Source: Myxococcales bacterium (GTDB lineage Bacteria > Myxococcota > Polyangia > Fen-1088). Taken from it: a DNA stretch of 6,666 nucleotides. The stretch spans positions 1,228 through 7,893 of the forward strand of contig PMLH01000214.1 in the NCBI GenBank assembly GCA_003159055.1. Reading direction: 5' to 3'. This document shows positions 1-6,666 of the stretch, in pieces. Every line of letters starts with the position of its first letter. Position 1 is the first letter of the stretch. The position numbers were made by a program, and so were the translations under genes. The notes below the pieces were generated by a model. The model saw only the letters and a program-made list of their open reading frames with translations, had not been told where the DNA came from and did no database searches.

Positions 1-945
1 CCCGGTGGTAAGGTTGCGGAACACGTCTTCCAGGCTGGCGGCTTGCCGGGTCAGCTCGAGGAGCTGCCACTTGTTGTCGACGGCAACTCGGTAGAGCGAC
101 TTGCGCAGGTCAACCTTGGCGCTTCCGTCGATTTCGAAGGTATGCGCGCCGCCTTCGCCTGCGACATTCTTGCACTGCGCTACGCCAGAGACGGTGATGA
201 GCTTGTCCTTGAGCGCCTCGGGAGTGTTTCCGTTGGACTCGACGACGAGGCGGTACCGGGTCGCCTTTTCACGGGCGCGCAGCTCGTCGGGGGTGCCGTC
301 GGCCACCAACTTGCCGCCGCTGATGATGAGCATGCGGCTGCAGGTGGCTTGCACCTCGGGCAGGATGTGGGTCGACAGAATGACCGTCTTCTCCTTGCCC
401 ACCTCTTTGATGAGGGCACGAATCTCTGCGATCTGGTTCGGGTCGAGGCCGCTGGTCGGCTCGTCCAGAATCAGAATGTCCGGGTCGTGCAACATGGCCT
501 GTGCCAAACCGACGCGCTGCCGGTAGCCCTTCGACAGCTCGCCCACCAGCTTGCCCGCGACTTCGGACAGTCCGCAGCGTCCGCCGATTTCCTTGATGCG
601 GGCCTGCACGCGGTCGCCACTCATGCCGTGCATGTTGGCCGCGAAGTCGAGGTGCTCGAGCACCGTCATATCCTTGTAGAGGGGGGTGTCTTCTGGCAGG
701 TAGCCGACCCGTTGTCGGACTTCCAGCGACTGGTCGAATACGTCGAATCCAGCCACCTGTGCGCTGCCCGCGGTCGGGGCGAGAAAACAGGTGAGGATTT
801 TCATGGTGGTGGACTTGCCAGCACCGTTGGGTCCCAGGAAGCCCAGGACCTCTCCCTTGTGGACATTGAAGGACACCTGATCCACGGCCCGGGTGGGACC
901 GTATTCCTTAGTCAGGTTCTCGACCTTGATCATCACGTCTGCCAT
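1..945 (-). CDS. ABC transporter ATP-binding protein, GldA/CcmA type (3' end outside window)
   Basis: This is the ATPase subunit of an ABC exporter, which would bind ATP at the inner face of the membrane and power a separate permease. Reading from the ATG at 945, the nucleotide-binding domain is complete. It has Walker A GPNGAGKST at about residues 38-46, the Q-loop region near VGYLPED (80-86), signature LSKGYRQR (137-144), Walker B with catalytic Glu ILILDEP (157-163), D-loop SGLD (165-168) and the switch His in STH (191-193). After about residue 220 comes a C-terminal extension of the DUF4162 kind, common in ABC-2-type ATPases. The frame is open to base 1, giving 315 codons with no stop seen. 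A GAGG at plus 951-954, five bases before the ATG, supports this start; an in-frame Met at residue 5 is the alternative. GldA-like ATPases usually precede an ABC-2 permease and a GldG-like auxiliary protein, which would lie beyond the left edge. The substrate cannot be told from the sequence. Confidence 0.93.
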   Translation of the reverse strand, partial: MADVMIKVENLTKEYGPTRAVDQVSFNVHKGEVLGFLGPNGAGKSTTMKILTCFLAPTAGSAQVAGFDVFDQSLEVRQRVGYLPEDTPLYKDMTVLEHLDFAANMHGMSGDRVQARIKEIGGRCGLSEVAGKLVGELSKGYRQRVGLAQAMLHDPDILILDEPTSGLDPNQIAEIRALIKEVGKEKTVILSTHILPEVQATCSRMLIISGGKLVADGTPDELRAREKATRYRLVVESNGNTPEALKDKLITVSGVAQCKNVAGEGGAHTFEIDGSAKVDLRKSLYRVAVDNKWQLLELTRQAASLEDVFRNLTTG

Positions 946-1115
946 GGCTACCTCGCTCGATGTGCCGGCGCAGTAACAACTATTTGCGTCGACTTATTCC
1001 CGAAGGATTGCGTTTTCTCGCGGGGCTCTGACGTACAGCGGGAGCCGGTCAAAAGTCAAGGCTGGGTATTGATATGGAAACCCTGGGGGGGTCCATGCCT
1101 TCCCGCGATGGTGCG

Positions 1116-1134
1116 TGGCCGGCGCAGCCGGCCA
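1116..1134. repeat. Perfect GC-rich inverted repeat between the two minus-strand genes
   Basis: An 8-base stem TGGCCGGC (1116-1123) is followed by the loop GCA and its exact complement GCCGGCCA (1127-1134). It begins 14 bases past the stop codon of the 572-residue gene (TAG, read on the minus strand at 1150-1148). There is no T-run after the stem on either strand, so it is not a canonical intrinsic terminator. It may instead stabilise the 3' end of the upstream mRNA or pause RNA polymerase. An alternative pairing of 1113-1118 with 1140-1145 would compete with this hairpin. Confidence 0.5.
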
Positions 1135-1147
1135 GCTCCCCACGCGC

Positions 1148-2866
1148 CTAGTCCAATGCGCGAGCACCCAGCACGAGTCCAAGCGGGCACAGGCTGCGCA
1201 CCCAGCGTGAAGCGACTTCCAGATGGGCACCTTCGAGGCGTCCGTTTGGGCTGGCTGTGCGCAGAATGTCGAAGGTTCTATGAGTAGCTGTTTCAGGCAG
1301 TTGCATATCTTTGTTGAAGTGTAACTTGAACTTGTCAACGGCGTCCTTCGAGAGCGCTGCAAGCGGCCCGGGAGGCAGATCGAGGAGCCGCCCGACGAGC
1401 ACGGTTCGGGCCAGCACATCGGTGTCGATAGCGGCCGGGTCGAGTGCGCTGTTGGCCATCGCCAGTCCGGTTGCCTTTGCCATAGACGCGATGGCATCAG
1501 GCGAAAGCTGTCCCGGCTCGATGCCCAGTCGGCGCACCATCTCGACCGCTGCCGCTGCTCGCTCGACCGCGTGCGTGGCAGTCGCCAAATCGGCCAGGGA
1601 AGTGAACCGGCGTTCGCCAGCAGCCGGAGGATTGTCGAGGAGCCTCGGGAAGAGCGGCTGCCGTCGGGTCAGGCTTTGCAGGACTTGGCTGTCGTCGTCT
1701 TCGAAGATGTCCAGTGCGGGCGCGAGAGAGGCAAAGGGATTGCCTCGGCGGAGCGCCAGTGCCAACCGACGCAACTTGCCGATCAGACTTGCTCCGAGCC
1801 GGTGAAGCTTGACCAGCGGTACGGTCTGAACCGCAGCGCCCTCCTGCTCGGCATCCCCGCGCGCCAGAAATTCGACTGCCAGGTCCAGGGTCGCGGACAC
1901 GCGTTCGAGAACCTCGCGGATGGCCTCATCGTCGCTCGGTGTGACGCGATTGGCTGAAAGGGCGCGGTTGCACAGGGCGACCAGCGCGAAGTGCAGGTCG
2001 GCGATTTCCTCGCGGGTTTGCAGCTTGGTCACGGCGCGCGCGAACGGCGTTCGGTCCGACAGCTTCTCCGCCATCACTGTCGGCAGGCGCAGGTGGTCGT
2101 CGATGGGCTCGCCGATCGGGCGGAGCCTTGGCGCCGGTGCATCGCCGATCCGGACCTGGGTCGGGTCGAGCTCTTGGTAGACCTGCAAGGCCTCGAAGTA
2201 GTCGACGAAGCCCAGGTCGGCCATGCGGCCGGCCCGCCAACGCAGGGCCGCCTCTTCCATCTCGGCGTCGCTTTCGGCACGGATGCCAACCAGCAGCTTT
2301 CGCATCATCACCGGCGAATACCGGTACAGGCTGTCGATCAGGTGCTGCGTAACGCGGGCCTGGTCGGGCTCGCCCAGAATATCGATGGTGAACAGCCGGT
2401 CCGGGCTGTCCCAGAGCACGCCTTCGGCATCGTCCGGCGCCTCTTCGACAGAAAGGTCGTAGATGCGCGCTCGTTGGCGTACGAGCAGCGCCAGCAACTC
2501 GACGTCAAGTCCCTGCGCCCATCGTCCCAGCACCTCGGGGGGGGCTTCGACCAGCGCGGCCAGCCATTCGTCCGATTTTTCAAGTGAGACGCTGTCCTTG
2601 TCCCAGATGGAAAAGTCCAGGACCGTCTGGATCTGATCTGCCGTGCCATGAACAAGGATTTCCATCGCCTCGGGAAAGCCGAGCTCATGGATAAGATAGA
2701 AGAACTCGTCCGCGGGTAAGGCGCGAATGGCTGCGGGTGGGTCCTCGGCCGCGAAAATCTCATCGCTCCGTCGTGCCCGTTGCCCGCGTGCAAGCCGCGC
2801 TCGGTACTGTGACAGGTGCGTGATGTTGCTTGGCTGGTCTTGGTCTTCCTTTTTTTCTGCGGTCAC
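1148..2866 (-). CDS. DUF6178-like protein of unknown function
   Basis: This is a 572-residue protein with no recognisable catalytic motif. I see no signal peptide and no membrane segment, so it is probably cytoplasmic. The N-terminus is polar and charged: residues 1-45 are rich in Glu, Lys, Gln and Arg, probably disordered. It is followed by helical, Leu/Ala-rich segments beginning LPADEFFYLIHELGF near residue 50. Their pattern resembles the stacked helical repeats of MgtE N-terminal-like domains. A conserved-looking stretch, GRMADLGFVDYFEALQVYQEL (about 213-233), and the overall length recall the DUF6178 family of deltaproteobacteria and myxobacteria. That assignment is from memory of the family, without a search. 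The second half is all-helical with an acidic patch (DIFEDDD). The start is GTG 2866: the in-frame stop upstream is at 2897-2899, with no ATG or other good start between. No Shine-Dalgarno sequence is visible. It is divergent from the DUF47-PiT phosphate genes. It could be a regulator or scaffold, but no function can be assigned. Confidence 0.85.
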   Translation of the reverse strand: MTAEKKEDQDQPSNITHLSQYRARLARGQRARRSDEIFAAEDPPAAIRALPADEFFYLIHELGFPEAMEILVHGTADQIQTVLDFSIWDKDSVSLEKSDEWLAALVEAPPEVLGRWAQGLDVELLALLVRQRARIYDLSVEEAPDDAEGVLWDSPDRLFTIDILGEPDQARVTQHLIDSLYRYSPVMMRKLLVGIRAESDAEMEEAALRWRAGRMADLGFVDYFEALQVYQELDPTQVRIGDAPAPRLRPIGEPIDDHLRLPTVMAEKLSDRTPFARAVTKLQTREEIADLHFALVALCNRALSANRVTPSDDEAIREVLERVSATLDLAVEFLARGDAEQEGAAVQTVPLVKLHRLGASLIGKLRRLALALRRGNPFASLAPALDIFEDDDSQVLQSLTRRQPLFPRLLDNPPAAGERRFTSLADLATATHAVERAAAAVEMVRRLGIEPGQLSPDAIASMAKATGLAMANSALDPAAIDTDVLARTVLVGRLLDLPPGPLAALSKDAVDKFKLHFNKDMQLPETATHRTFDILRTASPNGRLEGAHLEVASRWVRSLCPLGLVLGARALD

Positions 2867-2872
2867 GCGAGC

Positions 2873-2900
2873 ACTATGCCACGCGCTTGGGCTGAATCAC
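2873..2900 (-). promoter_or_regulatory. Candidate promoter for the DUF6178-like gene
   Basis: Read on the minus strand, CATAGT (2878-2873) matches four of six bases of the -10 consensus, including the key second A and last T. A weak -35, GTGATT (2900-2895, three of six), lies 16 bases upstream. Transcription would start about seven bases past the -10, at or next to the GTG start codon (2866). That would give a leaderless mRNA and fits the lack of a Shine-Dalgarno sequence. The hexamers are imperfect, so this is a candidate only. Confidence 0.3.
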
Positions 2901-2937
2901 CGGCAGGCGTGCTCGCGCCGACCGAATTTCTCTGGCA

Positions 2938-2966
2938 TTGACAGGGCCATGCGGTTCGGCGATACA
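2938..2966 (+). promoter_or_regulatory. Candidate sigma-70-type promoter for the DUF47-pit operon
   Basis: A perfect -35 hexamer TTGACA (2938-2943) is followed by a 17-base spacer and GATACA (2961-2966). GATACA matches the -10 consensus at only three of six positions and lacks the final T. The predicted transcription start, about 2973, is only some four bases before the ATG at 2977, so the leader would be almost absent. No strong ribosome binding site precedes that ATG, which agrees with this. I saw no good tandem Pho box here, so control by phosphate starvation through PhoB is not supported. Confidence 0.4.
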
Positions 2967-2976
2967 GCCGGGCAAG

Positions 2977-3597
2977 ATGCGACTTCTTCCCAGAGACGAA
3001 TCTTTCTTCGACGAGTTCGAGAGGCACGCACAGAAGACCGTTGAAGGGTGTCGGGCATTGGTGGAAATGGCGCAAGGCAAGGTTCCGGCGGCCGAGGCTT
3101 GCCCGAGAATCAAGGCCATCGAGAGCGAATGCGACACGATCACTCACCACGTGGTCGAGCGCCTGCACAAGGTCTTCATCACGCCCATCGATCGCAACGA
3201 CATCTTCAGGCTGATTTCCAAAATGGATGACGTGATGGATTTCGTCGAGGCGGCGGCCCAGCGGGTTGCGCTCTACGAGGTCAACCCCAACAACAAGGAG
3301 TTGTGGGATCTCGCGCGGGTGCTGGTGTCCGGGTCGGAACGGATCAGCGAGGCCGTCGCTGGCATGCGCAACCTCAAGCATCCCGAGTTGATCTTGGAGA
3401 AGTGCGTCGAGATCAACCGCCTCGAAAACGAGGCCGACGTCCAGTTGCGCGGTGCCATCGCCAAGCTGTTCAAGGAAGAGAAAGATCCGATCCAGGTGAT
3501 CAAGTGGAAGGAGATTTTCGAGCTGCTCGAAACTGCCACCGATCGCTGCGAAGACGTGGCCAATATCATCGAGGGCGTCGTCCTCGAGAACTCCTAG
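2977..3597 (+). CDS. DUF47 / PhoU-like phosphate transport accessory protein
   Basis: This is a 206-residue all-helical cytoplasmic protein of the DUF47 (PhoU_div) family. These proteins are encoded next to PiT phosphate transporters, as in the orfA/pap-pit pair of Sinorhizobium, and are thought to tune uptake. It has the two ExxxD metal-binding motifs expected of PhoU-like three-helix repeats: ESECD at residues 49-53 and ENEAD at 150-154. Each is followed by a matching helix region (IDRNDIFRLISKMDDVMDFVE in the first half, IQVIKWKEIFELLETATD in the second). The N-terminus MRLLPRDESFFDEFE is typical of the family, so I chose ATG 2977. The frame is open further upstream to a TTG at 2938, but that TTG is part of a TTGACA promoter-like hexamer, and starting there would add 13 residues untypical of the family. 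The pit start codon follows after seven bases, so the two are almost certainly co-transcribed. It is full length with no odd residues. Confidence 0.93.
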   Translation: MRLLPRDESFFDEFERHAQKTVEGCRALVEMAQGKVPAAEACPRIKAIESECDTITHHVVERLHKVFITPIDRNDIFRLISKMDDVMDFVEAAAQRVALYEVNPNNKELWDLARVLVSGSERISEAVAGMRNLKHPELILEKCVEINRLENEADVQLRGAIAKLFKEEKDPIQVIKWKEIFELLETATDRCEDVANIIEGVVLENS

Positions 3598-3604
3598 GGC
3601 GCCG

Positions 3605-4618
3605 GTGGATAGCAAGCTCTTGCTGATCGGCGCCGTCGTCGCCGCCGCGTTCATCTTCGACTTCATCAACGGATTTCACGACGCGGCCAATTCCATTGCC
3701 ACCGTCGTTTCGACGCGGGTCCTTACGCCCTTTCAGGCGGTTCTGTGGGCGGCTTTCTTCAATTTCGCGGCCTTCGCCGTGTTCAAACTGCAGGTGGCGG
3801 GTACCATCGGCAAGGGCATCATCGACCCCAACATCGTTGACATGTCGGTCATCATTGGCGCGCTATCCGGGGCGATTGCCTGGAACCTCGTAACCTGGTG
3901 GTGGGGGTTGCCATCAAGCTCCTCGCACGCCCTGGTCGGGGGCCTTATCGGCGCGGGCGTTGCCAAGGCTGGGTTTAGTGTGCTGGGTTGGAGCAAGATC
4001 AGCGTCACCGCGCTGTTCATCGTGGTGTCCCCGGTGATCGGCTACCTCGGGGCGGCCGCGATGATGATCGCGACATCATGGCTCTTGCGAAAGGCCAACC
4101 CCGGCAAAGTCGACCGACTCTATCGCCGATTGCAGTTGCTCTCGGCGGCCGCTTTCAGCCTCAACCACGGTGGCAACGACGCACAGAAAACGATCGGCAT
4201 CATCGTCGTGCTGCTATATTCGCAAGGTTATCTCGGCGATCATTTTCCTGCCGCACATGAGATACCCAGCTGGATCGTCCTGGGCTGCTATTTGGCAATG
4301 GGCGTCGGAACCATGTCGGGTGGCTGGCGCATCGTAAAAACGATGGGTATGCGGCTGACCAAGCTGCGTCCATTTGGGGGGTTCTGCGCAGAGACGGGTG
4401 GAACGCTCGGAATCTTCTTGGCGACGATGCTTGGCATTCCGGTGTCGACCACTCACACGATCACGGGCGGCATCGTGGGCGTCGGTTCGCTTTCCAACCG
4501 TGGAAAAGTCCGCTGGGGCGTTGCTGGTCGGATCGTCTGGGCGTGGATCTTCACGATCCCGGTATCTGCCACAATCGGCGCGGTCGCCTATTTCATTGCC
4601 CGCGCGCTCGGGGCCTAG
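3605..4618 (+). CDS. pit: PiT-family inorganic phosphate transporter
   Basis: This is an inner-membrane low-affinity phosphate permease, which in bacteria is usually driven by proton-coupled import of metal-phosphate. The 337-residue protein is hydrophobic throughout, with about ten membrane segments, and shows the inverted internal duplication of the family. The signature FINGFHDAANSIA (about residues 20-32) is mirrored by SLNHGGNDAQKTIGI (185-199). PSSSSHALVGG (103-113) is mirrored by PVSTTHTITGG (279-289). These paired Asn/Asp and Ser/His motifs form the phosphate and cation sites. Its length fits the short bacterial PiT group, without the large central loop of E. coli PitA. The start is GTG 3605, since the polar MDSK leads directly into the first helix. 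The AGGG at 3596-3599 overlapping the DUF47 stop codon is a weak ribosome binding site, so translational coupling is likely. The DUF47 gene lies seven bases upstream and tilS 29 bases downstream. Sulfate-permease-like relatives of PiT exist, but the DUF47 partner argues for phosphate. Confidence 0.96.
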   Translation: MDSKLLLIGAVVAAAFIFDFINGFHDAANSIATVVSTRVLTPFQAVLWAAFFNFAAFAVFKLQVAGTIGKGIIDPNIVDMSVIIGALSGAIAWNLVTWWWGLPSSSSHALVGGLIGAGVAKAGFSVLGWSKISVTALFIVVSPVIGYLGAAAMMIATSWLLRKANPGKVDRLYRRLQLLSAAAFSLNHGGNDAQKTIGIIVVLLYSQGYLGDHFPAAHEIPSWIVLGCYLAMGVGTMSGGWRIVKTMGMRLTKLRPFGGFCAETGGTLGIFLATMLGIPVSTTHTITGGIVGVGSLSNRGKVRWGVAGRIVWAWIFTIPVSATIGAVAYFIARALGA

Positions 4619-4636
4619 CTGGCAGCCCGAGGTGCT

Positions 4637-4640
4637 AGGA
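4637..4640 (+). promoter_or_regulatory. Ribosome binding site for tilS
   Basis: AGGA lies seven bases before the GTG at 4648, in the 29-base gap after the pit stop codon. It supports GTG 4648 as the start, because no ATG in this frame lies near the expected N-terminus. Confidence 0.6.
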
Positions 4641-4647
4641 TTCGGCG

Positions 4648-5901
4648 GTGCTTTCCCGGATCCTTCGCACCATTCGCGAACACTCGCTGCTCGCGCGAGG
4701 TGAACGCGTTCTCGTCGCGGTGTCGGGCGGTCCCGATTCAACCGCTCTGCTCCACGGGCTGCTGGCGCTCGCGCCCCGGTTGGAGATTGTGGTCCAAGCC
4801 GCATGCGTCGACCACGGCCTGCGGCAGGAGTCGGCGGATGAGGCGGCCAGAGTCGAGCAACGCTGTCGCGCTCTCGCGGTTCCTTGTGCCGTGCTCAAGG
4901 TCGACGTGGCCCAGGCCCGCAGAGCGCATGTGTCTGCACAAGAGGCGGCGCGTATCGTGCGTCTGGCGGCTTTGCAAGACACCGCGAAGCAACTCGACTG
5001 CAACAGGATTGCCCTCGGGCACACCGCCGATGACCAGGCCGAGACGGTGCTGTTCCGAATCCTGCGCGGAACGGGGCTTTCGGGACTCGCCGGTATTCCA
5101 TATCAGCGCGACTCATTCGTGCGTCCGTTGCTCGACGTCCGCCGCGCCGAACTGCTTGCCTATCTCGGCAAACGAGAGATCGCGTATGTTTCGGACCCGT
5201 CGAACGCCAATCGTCGCTACGCAAGGTCACGCATTCGCCACGACATCCTGCCCATGCTGGCGCGCGAGAACCCGCGCGTGGTCGAGTCCTTGCTGGCATT
5301 GTCGCGTGAAGCGCAAGGTGGCGCCGCGAAGAGTTGGCTTGACGAGCTGCCGATCGGCGTATACCTGCCCAGGCGGGCGGCAGAGACCGTGCAGCGGCTG
5401 CTCCGCGAAGGCGGTGGCACACGGCAAGTCGCCGTCAAGAACGGCGAGATCGTTGTGCGCTACGGTCATGTGCTGTGGCAAACCAGGGTGGCTGTGCCGC
5501 CTTTGCCAGCCAAGCAGAGCGCAACTTCAGCCATTTTCCCGGCTGGCGGGCAGTTTCAGCTGTTCGACCCACCAGCTCCGGCGATCGAAGTGCTGGCAGC
5601 GCGCGGGGGACCATGGCCGGGCGGCAATCGGGCCTGTTTCGATGTCGCGCAGGTCGAGTGGCCTCTCTGCCTGCGGCCGTGGCGGCCGGGCGATCGCATG
5701 GCGCCGCGGTTTGGCCGCGGAACGCGCAAGCTCTCGGATCTGCTTATCGACGCGAAGATTCCCCGACGGGACAGGTCAACTTTGCCGGTGCTTTGCGACG
5801 CTTCCGGGACCATTCTATTCGTTCCGGGGCTGCGTCCGTCGGAAGCAGGGCGTCCCAACCAACACACACAAGAATGGATCGAGCTGCGCGTGGCGCGTTG
5901 A
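4648..5901 (+). CDS. tilS: tRNA(Ile)-lysidine synthetase
   Basis: TilS uses ATP and lysine to convert C34 of the tRNA-Ile with anticodon CAU to lysidine, so that it reads AUA and is charged with isoleucine instead of methionine. The 417-residue protein has the N-type ATP pyrophosphatase fold. The PP-loop SGGPDS is at residues 26-31, VDHGLR at 54-59, GHTADDQAETVLFRILRG at 124-141, and the conserved DPSN...R...RIRH region at 183-198. A linker domain follows. The C-terminal TilS_C domain near residues 340-410 shows RPWRPGDRMAP, then KLSDLLIDAKIPR, then a LPVL strand and ILFVPGLRPSEAGR at the end. This is the typical full-length, three-part architecture with all catalytic motifs intact. GTG 4648 is chosen from the AGGA seven bases upstream and the family-like N-terminus. 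ftsH follows after 54 bases; tilS-ftsH linkage is widespread in bacteria. The gene is normally essential where tRNA-Ile(CAU) is the only AUA reader. Confidence 0.97.
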   Translation: MLSRILRTIREHSLLARGERVLVAVSGGPDSTALLHGLLALAPRLEIVVQAACVDHGLRQESADEAARVEQRCRALAVPCAVLKVDVAQARRAHVSAQEAARIVRLAALQDTAKQLDCNRIALGHTADDQAETVLFRILRGTGLSGLAGIPYQRDSFVRPLLDVRRAELLAYLGKREIAYVSDPSNANRRYARSRIRHDILPMLARENPRVVESLLALSREAQGGAAKSWLDELPIGVYLPRRAAETVQRLLREGGGTRQVAVKNGEIVVRYGHVLWQTRVAVPPLPAKQSATSAIFPAGGQFQLFDPPAPAIEVLAARGGPWPGGNRACFDVAQVEWPLCLRPWRPGDRMAPRFGRGTRKLSDLLIDAKIPRRDRSTLPVLCDASGTILFVPGLRPSEAGRPNQHTQEWIELRVAR

Positions 5902-5926
5902 CGGCACCCCATTTGGTGTCAATATC
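5898..5926 (+). promoter_or_regulatory. Candidate internal promoter and dyad ahead of ftsH
   Basis: TTGACG (5898-5903), overlapping the tilS stop codon, matches five of six bases of the -35 consensus. It is spaced 17 bases from AATATC (5921-5926), a weak -10 (three of six). Between them, CCCCATTT (5907-5914) matches the E. coli sigma-32 -10 pattern CCCCATNT exactly, but I found no CTTGAA-like -35 at the right distance. The same stretch has interrupted dyad symmetry: TTGAC...ACC is answered by GGT...GTCAA (5915-5922). It could be a hairpin or an operator. There is no T-run, so an intrinsic terminator is unlikely. Confidence 0.3.
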
Positions 5927-5945
5927 TGAAGTACAACCATTCGAT

Positions 5946-5950
5946 AAGGA
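5946..5950 (+). promoter_or_regulatory. Ribosome binding site deciding the ftsH GTG start
   Basis: AAGGA lies five bases before the GTG at 5956. It is the best Shine-Dalgarno match in the window and fixes this start. The next in-frame ATG codons (residues 13 and 14) lie inside the first membrane helix and would destroy it. Confidence 0.7.
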
Positions 5951-5955
5951 AACCG

Positions 5956-6666
<711 letters not shown>

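Noticed and set aside
1048..1059. A tandem TTGAC on the minus strand (TTGACTTTTGAC) upstream of the ABC ATPase, considered as a -35 region.
   Set aside because: No acceptable -10 hexamer lies 16-18 bases downstream of either copy; the best is two of six. A promoter here cannot be supported.
43..1287. A 414-residue open frame on the plus strand opposite the ABC ATPase.
   Set aside because: It is antisense to a gene with all ABC motifs intact and runs through the intergenic spacer into the end of the next gene. Its composition has no family pattern, and long antisense frames are common in GC-rich DNA.
994..1497. A minus-strand open frame of 167 residues spanning the spacer and the 3' end of the DUF6178-like gene.
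   Set aside because: It lies in a different frame inside the real gene, is rich in Arg, Pro, Ser and Trp as out-of-frame GC-rich reading is, and shows no motif.
2849..2857. A run of seven A's (minus strand) early in the DUF6178-like gene, considered as a frameshift or slippage site.
   Set aside because: The reading frame stays open and coherent on both sides, so there is no sign of a shift or of a broken gene.
2932..2950. CTGGCAT followed about 12 bases later by GGGCCAT, considered as a tandem Pho box for PhoB control of the phosphate genes.
   Set aside because: The second half-site matches the first at only four of seven positions, and the spacing is 12, not 11. Neither half contains the TGTCA core.
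4700..5929. A 409-residue plus-strand open frame overlapping nearly all of tilS.
   Set aside because: It is a frame-shifted shadow of tilS, rich in Arg, Cys and Ser with no domain pattern, while the tilS frame has every expected motif.

Overview
This window looks like a GC-rich chromosomal segment from a Gram-negative bacterium with ordinary housekeeping genes. Two things suggest a myxobacterial or deltaproteobacterial-type genome: the 572-residue protein resembling the DUF6178 family, and the tilS-ftsH adjacency. This placement is an inference from gene content, not from a marker gene.

The left part is on the minus strand. At the window edge is the N-terminal 315 codons of a GldA/CcmA-type ABC transporter ATPase (1-945, stop outside the window). 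A 202-base spacer holding a GC-rich inverted repeat separates it from the upstream gene (1148-2866), a soluble protein of unknown function. That gene starts at GTG 2866 and is transcribed away from the right-hand block.

The right part is a plus-strand run of four genes. It begins at 2977 with a DUF47/PhoU-like protein. Seven bases later comes a PiT-family phosphate transporter (3605-4618), then tilS after 29 bases (4648-5901), then ftsH after 54 bases (5956 to the edge, truncated at residue 237 in the AAA+ domain). The first two genes form the known DUF47-PiT low-affinity phosphate uptake pair. tilS makes lysidine-34 in tRNA-Ile(CAU), and ftsH encodes the membrane AAA+ protease. The tight spacing suggests co-transcription, but the 54 bases before ftsH carry promoter-like elements that could drive it separately.

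The 110-base divergent region between the unknown gene and the phosphate pair has promoter-like hexamers on both strands so close to the start codons that both mRNAs could be nearly leaderless. Four of the six genes appear to start with GTG. I saw no mobile element, CRISPR array, tRNA or rRNA gene, and no convincing new multi-gene system. The main unknowns are the DUF6178-like gene and the regulation in the two short intergenic regions.
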